From contig NZ_JAYFUL010000033.1 of assembly GCF_034928825.1 (NCBI RefSeq), positions 1-64,000 of the forward strand: a DNA stretch of 64,000 nt, in the 5' to 3' direction. Source of the DNA: Arcicella aquatica (GTDB lineage: Bacteria; Bacteroidota; Bacteroidia; Cytophagales; Spirosomataceae). Below, in pieces: positions 34,517 through 43,447 of this stretch (position 1 is the stretch's first letter; each line of letters opens with the position of its first letter). The notes under the pieces are model-generated. The model saw only the letters and a list, made by a program, of their open reading frames with translations. It was not told the origin of the DNA and did no database searches. The translations under genes were made by a program, and so were the position numbers.

Positions 34517-34717
34517 GGTTATTATTAAAATATATCAATATTTAAGGATATAAAGTAAGCCATTTAGTTTTTGTTTCATTAGCACATTTTAACATATATG
34601 TATCGAAAATGTTCAATCCCTTCTAAACAAAAGCTAATTTTATAACATTATAGATAGTGATTAGCATTGAGTAATAAGCATTCAGCTTTGAGCTTTTATT
34701 TGCCGATATATTTTATT

Positions 34718-34765
34718 AACTGAAAAAGGGTAAGCATCAAATTCGATGCTTACCCTTTTTCAGTT
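34718..34765 (-). terminator. Strong terminator inside nested inverted repeats
   Basis: A perfect 21-bp stem with a 6-nt loop and a T run on both strands. It ends the GMC oxidoreductase transcript. It is enclosed by an outer imperfect inverted repeat (34667-34697 and 34783-34812, about 27 of 31 bases) with ATTGAGTAAT..AGCTTTGAG, the right arm of which overlaps the GMC stop codon. Confidence 0.9.
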
Positions 34766-34809
34766 TTATTATTTCTTAAATCTCAAAGCTAATAGCTCAT
34801 TACTCAACG

Positions 34810-36525
34810 CTATAAAGTTCCCTTTCTCATTTCTTTTACAGCATAATCAACTGAGCGAGCTGTCATTGCCATATACGTAAGCGATGGGTTTTGTGTTGAT
34901 GTTGACGTCATAGAAGCACCATCTGTTACAAATACATTTTTACAGCTATGAATCGCATTCCATTTATTCAAGATAGATGTCTTAGGGTCTTTTCCCATTC
35001 TTGCACCACCCATTTCGTGAATATCTAAGCCAGGTGTACGGTTTGAATCGTTCGTTCTAATATTAGTGAATCCAGCTTTTGTATACATTTCCGTGAATTG
35101 TTCAAAGAAATCTTTCACCATCTTGCGGTCGTTATCATCATAATCAACCGAAATTCTCAGTTGAGGAATTCCCCAAGGGTCTACTTTCGATTTATCTAAA
35201 GCTACATAATTACTTTCCTTCGGAATAGTTTCGCCCATCATGTGCGAACCAACATTCCATACATTGTTATATGCTGGTTTCAATAAAGCTTTTTTCAAAT
35301 CTTCTCCTAAACCACTTCTATCATCGTGCTGATAATGCCCAGCCGAGAACCCAGCCGCATAACCACGCAAGAAATCCGTTTCTTGTTTTTCAACGTTTCT
35401 GAAACGAGGAACATAAGCTGAATTTGGTTTACGTCCATCGGTTGTACTATCCAAGAATCCTTCGTATTCAGCATCAATAGTTGCTGTATAATTATGGAAG
35501 GCTACGTATTTTCCTAATAAACCACTATCATTTCCTAATCCGTTCGGGAAACGATGTGAAGTAGAATTCAACAATACCAAATTTGAATTTAAAGCGGCCG
35601 CATTTACAAAAATAATTCGCGCATAAAACTCCATCATTTCCTTGGTAGTAGCATCAATTACTCTTACGCCTGTAGCCTTGCCTTTTTTCTCATCATAAAT
35701 GATTGAATGCACTACTGAATTCGGACGTAATGTTAGTTTACCTGTTTTAGCAGCCCAAGGCAACGTTGATGAATTACTACTAAAATAACCTCCATACGGA
35801 CAACCACGTTCACAAATCGTTCTGCTCTGGCATTGTGCTCGTCCTTGGTCGTAATGCACTTGCTTAGGTGATGTAAGGTGTGCACAACGTCCTGTAATAA
35901 TATGACGGTCTTTGTAGTTTTTGGCTACTTGCTCTTTAAAGTATTTTTCAACACAGTTTAATTCATGTGGGGCTAAAAATTCACCGTCTGGCAAACTAGG
36001 CACATTATCTTTATTGCCAGAAATTCCAGCAAACTTTTCTACATAACTATACCACGGAGCAATGTCTGCATAGCGTATTGGCCAATCTACAGCGAAGCCG
36101 TCGCGAGCAGGCCCTTGGAAATCGTATTCAGACCAACGCTGTGTTTGGCGAGCCCATAGCAACGATTTTCCACCAGTTTGGTAGCCACGAATCCAATCAA
36201 AGGGTTTTTCTTGTACATAAGGATGTTCGGCATCTTTTACAAAAAATTGTTCCGTACCTTCATAAAAGGCATAACATTTACTTACGATTGGATTAGCATC
36301 TTTTACATCTTTGTTAATACGTCCGTGGTGTTCAAATTCCCAAGGTTGCATCAAAGTAGTTGGATAGTCGATTACGTGTTTTACATCTCTTCCTCGCTCC
36401 AGTACTAGTGTACGTAACCCTTTTCCTGTAAGTTCTTTAGCAGCCCAGCCACCACTTATTCCTGAACCAATCACGATGGCATCGTAAGTTTGGTTCTTTA
36501 TAGCATCTATATTTAAATTGGACAT
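34810..36525 (-). CDS. GMC family oxidoreductase, large subunit
   Basis: A 571-residue FAD enzyme of the GMC family (glucose-methanol-choline), close to the gluconate 2-dehydrogenase large subunit in Bacteroidota. The FAD-binding start DAIVIGSGISGGWAAKEL and the conserved GGKSLLWARQTQR and HEMGGARMGKD segments are present. The upstream gene encodes a matching subunit-3 protein with a Tat-type signal, suggesting a heterodimer exported folded by Tat and passing electrons to a cytochrome. The actual sugar or alcohol substrate is unknown. Confidence 0.9.
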   Translation of the reverse strand: MSNLNIDAIKNQTYDAIVIGSGISGGWAAKELTGKGLRTLVLERGRDVKHVIDYPTTLMQPWEFEHHGRINKDVKDANPIVSKCYAFYEGTEQFFVKDAEHPYVQEKPFDWIRGYQTGGKSLLWARQTQRWSEYDFQGPARDGFAVDWPIRYADIAPWYSYVEKFAGISGNKDNVPSLPDGEFLAPHELNCVEKYFKEQVAKNYKDRHIITGRCAHLTSPKQVHYDQGRAQCQSRTICERGCPYGGYFSSNSSTLPWAAKTGKLTLRPNSVVHSIIYDEKKGKATGVRVIDATTKEMMEFYARIIFVNAAALNSNLVLLNSTSHRFPNGLGNDSGLLGKYVAFHNYTATIDAEYEGFLDSTTDGRKPNSAYVPRFRNVEKQETDFLRGYAAGFSAGHYQHDDRSGLGEDLKKALLKPAYNNVWNVGSHMMGETIPKESNYVALDKSKVDPWGIPQLRISVDYDDNDRKMVKDFFEQFTEMYTKAGFTNIRTNDSNRTPGLDIHEMGGARMGKDPKTSILNKWNAIHSCKNVFVTDGASMTSTSTQNPSLTYMAMTARSVDYAVKEMRKGTL

Positions 36526-36732
36526 AATCTTTTTAAAATAAAATTTGAGAGTAGTAATAAGTAGTTATTAGTAAATAGTGATTGGTGAACGCTCTGCCGT
36601 AGCGGTAGCATTTCAAATTCCTAATTATCGATTGTTTATGATAAATGAAAACGTTGCTTAATTGTATTAATTACTCAATTAATGCGTGAATACATTACTT
36701 AGATGTTTAACCCATTAAACAAAATTTTGATA

Positions 36733-37254
36733 TTATTTCTTGATGGGTACACAGCCATGAAAACGCCCTGGAACCATTTCAAAAATTCTTAGATTAGTCA
36801 TCACATATTCAGAAACCAAGTATCCATCAATCGTAAGCCCTTTTACTAATTGAATAAATCCTTTGTCATCACTGTTTTGTGAGGTACTCATTTTCTTTAG
36901 AGTGTTTAATTTTTGTGTTGAATCGCTTTCTACAAAAGTTTTACCATTTTCTTTTTTTGATAATTCATCTACAGAAACAAGCCCTTTTGCAAAAACATCT
37001 TGTGACTTTTTATCATAGCAGTCTGCTACCATTTTCAAGATAAATTTATCTGCACCAAGCTCTTTTGCACCAGGTGTATCTGTTTTTGGAATAATAGTCT
37101 CTACGATTTCTGCCAATAAAGCCTCTTGGGAATAGCTAATCTTAAAGGTATTATTTTGAAGTGATTCTTTACTCCAAGCATTTGCCCAAGCTGGTAAAAC
37201 GATTGTTCCCCCAATCGTAAGAGCCAAGTTTTTGATTGCCGAACGTCTTTGCAT
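36733..37254 (-). CDS. Gluconate 2-dehydrogenase subunit 3 family protein
   Basis: A 173-residue partner protein for GMC dehydrogenases. The N-terminus MQRRSAIKNLALTIGGTIVLP is a twin-arginine type signal (RRSAIK), written here only up to the hydrophobic core. The body has LLAEIVETIIPKTDTPGAKELG, typical of the family. It lies 207 bp upstream of the large-subunit gene in the same direction; the gap carries a REP-like half-palindrome near 36594, CTGCCGTAGCGGTAG. It is likely required for Tat export of the large subunit, which has no signal itself. Confidence 0.9.
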   Translation of the reverse strand: MQRRSAIKNLALTIGGTIVLPAWANAWSKESLQNNTFKISYSQEALLAEIVETIIPKTDTPGAKELGADKFILKMVADCYDKKSQDVFAKGLVSVDELSKKENGKTFVESDSTQKLNTLKKMSTSQNSDDKGFIQLVKGLTIDGYLVSEYVMTNLRIFEMVPGRFHGCVPIKK

Positions 37255-37593
37255 TATGTTAAGGTTAATTTATGAATACAAATAAAAGATTTTTTACCCT
37301 AGGGATTAGACTGAGTTATGTGGTTTTATCACCAGTTAAAATTCAACTTAGTAAAGGCGATTTTTCAACACTTTTAGCTTGAATCTATCATTTACCTTTT
37401 TGGAATAAAAATCAAGGCTTTAAGTTACAATATATAATTTTATTTTAGGGCAAACTGTATTTTGTAAAGATAGCTTTACGTAAATAATACCTATTTATTG
37501 TAAAACCGTCTAACCTTATAAATTTCCCATAAAATAAGGGTAATAAAGATAGGAAGAAGAGAATATTAAGCTACATGGATTTTGAGCAATGTG
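37255..37593. other. Intergenic gap of 340 bp, little recognised
   Basis: AT-rich sequence holding the promoter of the gluconate-dehydrogenase subunit gene. I found no RNA gene, no strong repeat and no convincing TAnnTTTG box near 37270-37320. It ends at the ispH terminator. Confidence 0.4.
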
Positions 37594-37630
37594 TTTTGTT
37601 GAATTGTGATTTTCTCACAATTCAACAAAA
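37594..37630 (-). terminator. Terminator of ispH
   Basis: A perfect 16-bp stem (TTTTGTTGAATTGTGA) with a 5-nt loop, just 2 bp past the ispH stop codon. T runs flank both sides. Confidence 0.9.
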
Positions 37631-37632
37631 AT

Positions 37633-38928
37633 TTAGCCCTGAACAGGCTGTGCATCTGGGAAAAATGAATGCAATTTCAATAAGATAGATTCAACCACCG
37701 CATCAGGACATGACGCTCCGCAAGTAAGCATAATCGTTACTTGTTCTTTTTTGGGTAAAAAATCACTCGTATTTTTTTCAGTTTTTGAATGTAAATCAAA
37801 ATGACTGATGATATTTTTCGTTAGAATTTTATCGGCAGAAGAAATAAAATAAGTAGGTAGTTTTTGTTCACAAAGCTCTACTAAATGTGAGGTATTTGAT
37901 GAATTATACCCACCCGCTACTATTACTAAATCGGCATCTTCTTTCAATAGCCCATAAGTAGCACTCTGGTTATCGTTGGTAGCATAACAAAGGGTATCTC
38001 GGGTATCTGCGAAATAGGCTGTTACATCGTTCCCTTCAATATTATGTTTTTGAACCATTATTTGCTTTAAATAATCAGCAATTCCCTGTGTATCAGAAGC
38101 TAGCATTGTAGTTTGGTTTACTACACCGATTCTTTGTAAATCTTTAGCTACATCAAAACCTTCTGAAAACTGTCCACTAAATTCTTCATAAAATTGTTCT
38201 GCTGGTTTTTCGCCTGTAATGTACTTTGCCAATTCAATGCTTTGCTTCATGTCTTTTACAACCACTGTGGCAGCATTTTCTTTGGCGTGCGAAAATGTGG
38301 CCCTGGTTTCCTCATGTGCAGGTTTTCCATGCACTACAATCGTATAATCTTTCTGACCAATTGCTGTAGCACGGTTCCAAACTTTTTCTACGAAAGGACA
38401 AGTAGTATCGTATTGATAAGCATTAATACCTATTTCAGAAAGGCGTTGTTGTATTTCAACTGTCGTACCAAAAGCAGGTACAATTACGACATCGTCTGAA
38501 GTCAGTTCAACCCAAGGTATTAATTGTTTACCAGAAGTATCCATGATAAAGCTAACCCCTCTGCTTAATAAATCAGCATTTACATCAGGATTATGAATCA
38601 TCTCTGATAATAGAAAAATTCTTTTATCAGGGTTTTCTTCTATCGTTCTGTATGCTATTTCAACGGCATTTTCTACACCATAACAAAAGCCAAAATGCCT
38701 AGAAATCAAGAACTTTACGGTGCCGTAGTCTAAGACTGTTGGTGTAAAGTCTTTTTTGAGTTTATCTTGAACACGGCGTTTCTCCTTGATACCGCCGATG
38801 ATAGTACTCTTGTATAGATCAGGAATCTGAAATGATTTCATTTTCTTCATTTTTCTTCGAGCATCTCCTTCTGAAGGAGCCTCCACCCGAAACAGTTCAA
38901 TATCAGAAGAATTACTAATTACCTCCAT
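37633..38928 (-). CDS. ispH: 4-hydroxy-3-methylbut-2-enyl diphosphate reductase
   Basis: IspH performs the last step of the MEP isoprenoid pathway, making IPP and DMAPP with a 4Fe-4S cluster. The cluster cysteines are visible in GFCYGVENA, DTTCPFV and ADTRDTLCYAT, and TNxSQ-like NQTTMLASD is present. At 431 residues it is of the long type found in Bacteroidota, with an N-terminal extension of about 70 residues before the first domain. The frame opens at TTG 38940; ATG 38928 is preferred, and ATGs at 38850 and 38841 are possible. A promoter box at 38961-38968 fits the ATG at 38928. Confidence 0.94.
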   Translation of the reverse strand: MEVISNSSDIELFRVEAPSEGDARRKMKKMKSFQIPDLYKSTIIGGIKEKRRVQDKLKKDFTPTVLDYGTVKFLISRHFGFCYGVENAVEIAYRTIEENPDKRIFLLSEMIHNPDVNADLLSRGVSFIMDTSGKQLIPWVELTSDDVVIVPAFGTTVEIQQRLSEIGINAYQYDTTCPFVEKVWNRATAIGQKDYTIVVHGKPAHEETRATFSHAKENAATVVVKDMKQSIELAKYITGEKPAEQFYEEFSGQFSEGFDVAKDLQRIGVVNQTTMLASDTQGIADYLKQIMVQKHNIEGNDVTAYFADTRDTLCYATNDNQSATYGLLKEDADLVIVAGGYNSSNTSHLVELCEQKLPTYFISSADKILTKNIISHFDLHSKTEKNTSDFLPKKEQVTIMLTCGASCPDAVVESILLKLHSFFPDAQPVQG

Positions 38929-38960
38929 CTCTTTAAACAACTTTTTTGATTAACAGTTTT

Positions 38961-38994
38961 CAAAGTTACACGAAAAGTGTAAAATCAGGCCAAA
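38961..38994 (-). promoter_or_regulatory. Promoter-like sequence of ispH
   Basis: On the minus strand, TAACTTTG (38968-38961) matches TAnnTTTG perfectly. TTTG lies 22 nt upstream (38994-38991), slightly longer than usual. It would give a leader of about 26 nt before ATG 38928. Confidence 0.45.
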
Positions 38995-39089
38995 TAATTA
39001 TTAGTAATTGCGCAATGGGTCACTAAAGTAAAAGTTTTATTTCTTTCTAATAATCTGTTTTGTAATTTATAAATCCTATAAAAATTACC

Positions 39090-39569
39090 ATGAGTAAATC
39101 TTTATTAAAATACAAAAATTACGATGTGCATGCTATCACAACGGTTTCGCCATTAGGAAAAATAAATGCCAACATTGCCACTTGGGTTATGCAAAGTGCT
39201 ATGCAGGGGAAGTTTATTACAGTGGCTTTATACAAAACGGACTATACCATCGAATTGGTACGAGAAAGTATGATACTGAATGTAAATCTTTTGGCGAAAG
39301 ACCAAGCTAAAAAGCTCATTACGAAACTGGGCAGGAAAAGTGGCAGGACTTCTAACAAATTTGTAAACTTACCTTTTGAGGTAGACGAAAGGGGTTGTCC
39401 CTACCTTACAGAAGCCATAGGTTATGTGCAATGTAGATGTGTAGGAAGTATAGATTCTGGCGACCACGAATTATTTGTCTGTGAAGTATTAACACAAAAA
39501 GTATTGAATCCAGATAAAGAGGTATTGACGAATGATTATTTAAGAGCCGAGGGATTGGTGAGGGGGTAA
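39090..39569 (+). CDS. Flavin reductase-like FMN-binding protein
   Basis: A 159-residue protein of the flavin-reductase-like domain family (split-barrel, FMN binding). SPLGKINANIATWVMQSAMQ and the segment DYTIELVRESMILNVNLL match, followed by SGRTSNKFVNLPFE. Such proteins reduce flavins or serve as small flavoproteins; no partner oxygenase is nearby. It is a single gene; the 233 bp after it hold an inverted repeat pair and MITE copy B. Confidence 0.86.
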   Translation: MSKSLLKYKNYDVHAITTVSPLGKINANIATWVMQSAMQGKFITVALYKTDYTIELVRESMILNVNLLAKDQAKKLITKLGRKSGRTSNKFVNLPFEVDERGCPYLTEAIGYVQCRCVGSIDSGDHELFVCEVLTQKVLNPDKEVLTNDYLRAEGLVRG

Positions 39570-39675
39570 ATGGATTTCGGCTGTCAGCTATCGGATTGGG
39601 GTATTATAAAAACATTTAAAAAACAAAACGGCAAATCTGAAGATTGCCGCTACATTTTATCTTATCATTATATAC

Positions 39676-39759
39676 GAAGCTGTTTAAACTTTCCCTTTCG
39701 GATTAAACTAAGTCTTTTAGAATACTTTCACCTCAGAAACGGAAAGTTTAAACAGCTTC
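39676..39759 (+). mobile_element. MITE-like element, copy B (84-bp deletion derivative)
   Basis: It has the same 19-bp ends GAAGCTGTTTAAACTTTCC as copies A and C and a 3-bp target duplication TAC (39673-39675 and 39760-39762). Compared with copy A it lacks 76 bp between two AATA words (TTAGAATAgcttg... and ...caATACTTTC), as expected from slippage or recombination at a 4-bp repeat. An outer inverted repeat, GGCTRTCAGCTATCGGATT, lies at 39578-39600 and 39772-39795, enclosing it. Confidence 0.9.
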
Positions 39760-39802
39760 TACATCTCAAAACCGAAATCCGATAGCTGATAGCCAAAGTC
39801 AA

Positions 39803-40636
39803 TTATTTTCTTTCAAAAATGACAGCAGCCCAATTGTTTTTATTTTCCGTATGTGTTTTGACTAATCCAGCTTCTTTCGCTACGCTTTCTATGTCCTCAA
39901 TATCATGTTGATAAAAACCACTTACAATCAATTTTGAAGGGGCAGGTTTCATAAACGCTACATATTTTGGAATATCACGCATCAGGATATTCCTGTTGAT
40001 ATTAGCCAAAATAATATCGTATTGGTCAGCAGGTTCATCTTCGATAGTTCCTTGACGAATTACGATGTTATCACAATCATTCAATTGTACATTTTCACGC
40101 GAATTCTCGGCAGCCCATTCTTCAATATCAAAACCTGCTACTTCCGAAGCCCCTAATTTTGAAGCAAAAATGGCTAATATTCCTGTTCCACAACCTACGT
40201 CTAATACTTTTTTTCCTTGATGGTCTATCTCCATTTGTAAACTCAACACCATCGAAGTAGTTTCATGATGTCCTGTTCCGAAAGACATTTTAGGATTAAT
40301 CAACAACTCATATTGAATAGTTGGGTCAGGCTCATGAAAATTAGCACGTACTCTCACACGACCGTTTGCTGCTAAGATAGGCTCATAGTTTTTCTCCCAT
40401 TCCTCATTCCAGTTCTTTTTTTCTAAAGTCAAGTAGCTATAACTAATAGGAGTCATCGCTAAATATCGCTCCATAATTTCATCCAGTTGCTCTTCCGAAA
40501 ACAAATCTTCTGTAATATAGGCGTTCAAACCCTCCGCTTCTTCGGTAAAAGTTTCGTAGCCAATTTCACCTAACTCAGCCATGAAAATATCCGAAAATTC
40601 TGGGTTGATGTTTAGTTTTACTTCTATGTAGTTCAT
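39803..40636 (-). CDS. prmA: Ribosomal protein L11 methyltransferase
   Basis: PrmA methylates ribosomal protein L11 with S-adenosylmethionine. The 277-residue protein has the PrmA substrate-binding N-terminus and the SAM fold with NPKMSFGTGHHETT, VLDVGCGTGILAIFASKLG and ANINRNIL. The start ATG 40636 directly precedes the conserved beta strand. A TATCTTTG box on the minus strand at 40668-40675 is a plausible promoter -7 element. Single gene. Confidence 0.96.
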   Translation of the reverse strand: MNYIEVKLNINPEFSDIFMAELGEIGYETFTEEAEGLNAYITEDLFSEEQLDEIMERYLAMTPISYSYLTLEKKNWNEEWEKNYEPILAANGRVRVRANFHEPDPTIQYELLINPKMSFGTGHHETTSMVLSLQMEIDHQGKKVLDVGCGTGILAIFASKLGASEVAGFDIEEWAAENSRENVQLNDCDNIVIRQGTIEDEPADQYDIILANINRNILMRDIPKYVAFMKPAPSKLIVSGFYQHDIEDIESVAKEAGLVKTHTENKNNWAAVIFERK

Positions 40637-40768
40637 GATTAAATTTTGATTTGCTTGTTTGCAGCCCCAAAGATAATATTTTCCAATGGCTTAATCTTAA
40701 TATTTTGGGATGTAACAAATTTATGAACATACAAACAACATAGATTGTAATGAAATAAATAGATTGTA

Positions 40769-41563
40769 TCAGACGTCTTTATTATTTGCTTTCGGAAAAT
40801 TGAAAAGTAAAGAGGTAATAATAGGAATAAAGAAAATACCAACAGTCAGTCCTGAAATTACAATATCTGCAATATGGCTTTTTAGAAACTGACTAAAACC
40901 ACTCTCTGGATAAAGATACTCATATAACGACAATAATAATTTTAACCCTAAAATAGCGATGACAATAAAAGCCGAAGTTTCTAAAAAACTGTACTTTTCC
41001 ATCAATTTAACAAACCATTGTGCGATAAATCTCATCGCTAAAATACCAATAAATACCCCTATACAAACCAAAATAATATTGGGTGTAAACGCTACAGCCG
41101 CAAAAACATTATCGATTGAAAAAGCCATATCCATTAATTCTACCAAAGCTACTGTAGCCCAAAAAGTACCTAATGAACCAACAGTTAATTTATAAAGCCA
41201 ATTGCTTTTTTTATCAATTAAATCATCTTCGGTAGTTTCAGTTTGTTTGCCTTTCCACCAGTCAAAAACTAGGTATAAAAGATAAAGCCCTCCAATTGGC
41301 TTTAGCCACCAAATACTAATGAGAATTGAAGCGAAAATCATGGCTATTCCTCTGAAAAAGTATGCGCCCCAAATACCATATTTTAATGCTTTATCTCGCT
41401 GATTTTGGGGTAAGTCCATTACCATGGTAGCTAAAACAGCCGCATTATCAACCGATAGTAAACTTTCGATAATAATTAAATTTCCAATGATGGCAAGTGA
41501 ATTGCCAGGATGGTTGATTACATCTTGCCATAGGATGCTAATATCTTGAATTAACGAATTCAT
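40769..41563 (-). CDS. terC: TerC-family integral membrane protein
   Basis: A 264-residue membrane protein with about seven helices. The two TerC family acidic motifs are present: IIESLLSVDNAAVLATM in helix 1-2 and LMDMAFSIDNVFAAVAFT further on. TerC/Alx/YkoY proteins transport Mn2+ or other metal ions and, in Ter systems, are thought to anchor the TerD/TerY proteins at the membrane. It lies only 22 bp below the Ter-type kinase gene and is the last gene of the Ter array. No terminator with a T run was found directly after it. Confidence 0.94.
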   Translation of the reverse strand: MNSLIQDISILWQDVINHPGNSLAIIGNLIIIESLLSVDNAAVLATMVMDLPQNQRDKALKYGIWGAYFFRGIAMIFASILISIWWLKPIGGLYLLYLVFDWWKGKQTETTEDDLIDKKSNWLYKLTVGSLGTFWATVALVELMDMAFSIDNVFAAVAFTPNIILVCIGVFIGILAMRFIAQWFVKLMEKYSFLETSAFIVIAILGLKLLLSLYEYLYPESGFSQFLKSHIADIVISGLTVGIFFIPIITSLLFNFPKANNKDV

Positions 41564-41585
41564 TTTAAATGAGTTAAGTTTTAAA

Positions 41586-43094
41586 TTATTGATTTGCCAT
41601 CGTGATTACCACTACTCTTCCACCGTCTTCTTTTGATAGTAATAGTTTTTTCCCATTAGTTAATATTACCATTTCGTTAATACCTATCATTTTATCTTCT
41701 GTTAAATCCTTGAGTCCTGTTAGTTTTTGGTTCACTAAAACCCAAGCATTATTATAAAAAGTAAAGTATCCAACGGGTTCTTTTTGGGCAGGTGTCAGGC
41801 GTTCGTTTCGGGTTATGTTACGATTTACATGCCACTGAAATAGATATTGATTGTTGTAAACCATCAGTCGATGGTTTTCTGGATGCCACACACTTGGTTT
41901 AAATTGGTGATATAGGTCTAATACAGGGAGTGTTCCTTTGTGGGGAGTACCACAAAAAGGGCATTTTGGCGTGGTGGTATTATCAAAAACGTACCACTTT
42001 TGTTCACAGGCTGTATTACTACAGGGCTGCATCAAGTCTGTAGTTTTTAATAGTGCCTGTTCCCACATATCGGCATTTGGGCGTTCGCTGGGATTGTGTA
42101 GTCCTTTGATAAAGGCTAGGTTAAATAACTCTTTTAGGTATGGCCCCGTTAGGGTATAAGGTAGCTTATTCACATCTGCCCAATAGGTATCCCATTTAGA
42201 TATTTGGTTCATCTTGGGCCTGTTAGTAGCATCTGTGGGATGTTCGATAAACAAGGCTTTTTCGCCCATTGAAAGCAAATCATCCTTTTCTGTATCTAAA
42301 TCATGCACTTTGCCTCCTTTTAGCGGATGCCTGTGTAGCAGATACATATAGATTAAACACGCCAAGGCGTGAAGGTCAGTTAAACGATTGGGTAGCTTGC
42401 GGTTAGGGTCTGTTCTGCCCAGATGTTTGGTAGCTAGTACCTCTGGAGCGATAAAGTCGGCTGTGCCAATTACTTCTGCTGCAAATAGCCCCGGCACTAC
42501 TAAACCGTCTAAATCAATCATACAGGCAGACTTAGTAACTGGGTCAACCAAGACATTATTGTATGATAAATCCGAATGCGATAAACCCATTTGGTGCATT
42601 TTTTTTACGCCCCTAGCCAAATTGACACAAATCTGAAAATACCCCAACCAGTTACCCAATTCGCTTTCGTCCAAACGCAAAGGGAAAAGCTTATTCCTAA
42701 ACTTAGAAGCAGCAAACCACTTTCCATTTTTTTCTTCGCCTTGAATTAAATCACTAGTAGCATAGCCTTTCTTAAAAAAGAATTTTGAGTTATATATTGG
42801 TACAATTAAACCCGTTTTGCCTTCAATTTCAATCACATCAGTAGGCCAACGATATATTTCTTCTAGGTAATAATCTCCTGCTTCTTTGGTTTTTATGGCA
42901 TTGTAATACTGGGTTACAATCTTCGTAAGTCTTTCCTTTTGGTTAAAGTCTTGTTTATCTTTAAAAATAGCGACTACGTATTTTTTGTCAGGGCTAAAAT
43001 ACACATTTTTTGCCGTGCCACTCTTGGGGTTTCCGTTATCAACATATTGATAAGTGGAATCGTTGATGATGGATTTTACTGTAATTACACCCAT
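41586..43094 (-). CDS. Ter-system protein kinase with C-terminal zinc ribbon
   Basis: A 502-residue protein with a eukaryote-like Ser/Thr kinase fold at about 25-370. Visible: AIFKDKQ (ATP Lys region), the catalytic loop HSDLSYNNVL (Asp), MIDLDGL in place of DFG, and the activation-end GTADFIAPEVL. Residues around 385-415 form a zinc ribbon (CSNTAC..CPFC), followed by a beta-rich tail. Comparative work on Ter stress systems describes kinase, PP2C phosphatase and TerY trios; here the kinase is next to PP2C and terC. MITE copy C separates it from the phosphatase gene by 353 bp. Likely substrates are TerY/TerD proteins; this is inference. Confidence 0.86.
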   Translation of the reverse strand: MGVITVKSIINDSTYQYVDNGNPKSGTAKNVYFSPDKKYVVAIFKDKQDFNQKERLTKIVTQYYNAIKTKEAGDYYLEEIYRWPTDVIEIEGKTGLIVPIYNSKFFFKKGYATSDLIQGEEKNGKWFAASKFRNKLFPLRLDESELGNWLGYFQICVNLARGVKKMHQMGLSHSDLSYNNVLVDPVTKSACMIDLDGLVVPGLFAAEVIGTADFIAPEVLATKHLGRTDPNRKLPNRLTDLHALACLIYMYLLHRHPLKGGKVHDLDTEKDDLLSMGEKALFIEHPTDATNRPKMNQISKWDTYWADVNKLPYTLTGPYLKELFNLAFIKGLHNPSERPNADMWEQALLKTTDLMQPCSNTACEQKWYVFDNTTTPKCPFCGTPHKGTLPVLDLYHQFKPSVWHPENHRLMVYNNQYLFQWHVNRNITRNERLTPAQKEPVGYFTFYNNAWVLVNQKLTGLKDLTEDKMIGINEMVILTNGKKLLLSKEDGGRVVVITMANQ

Positions 43095-43206
43095 TATTTA
43101 GGAGTTGTGAGTTGTAAGCGATGAGTTTTGAATTTGATATATTGCTAGTTAGCACTTTAATTCACAAAACAACGTCGTTTGTTTTAAATGTACTACTTTA
43201 ACAATT

Positions 43207-43366
43207 GAAGCTGTTTAAACTTTCCGTTTCTAAGGTGAAAGTATTGTATTTTTGAATTGATTTTTTCAAAATTTGAGAAGCATAGCATCGCTACGTTGAG
43301 TAAATTTTGGAACAAGCTATGCTAAAAGACTTAGTTTAACCCGAAAGGGAAAGTTTAAACAGCTTC
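43207..43366 (-). mobile_element. MITE-like element, copy C (160 bp) inside the Ter array
   Basis: It has the same terminal repeats as copies A and B, inverted relative to A, with a 3-bp target duplication ATT (43204-43206 and 43367-43369). Against copy A it differs at two of 160 positions. It takes up nearly half of the 353-bp gap between the PP2C and kinase genes; nothing else is recognised in that gap. Its ends can form a 24-bp stem in RNA that could terminate or slow read-through into the kinase and terC. Confidence 0.92.
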
Positions 43367-43447
43367 ATTGGTAATTTATGAGCAGTCCGTCGCCGCAGTT
43401 TAACTTTATAATTACTAAATCGCTCATTCATTAAATCACTCAATTAC

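Noticed and set aside
40639..40842. A 67-codon frame overlapping the terC 3' end
   Set aside because: It overlaps terC out of frame, covers the likely prmA promoter and has no family-like content.
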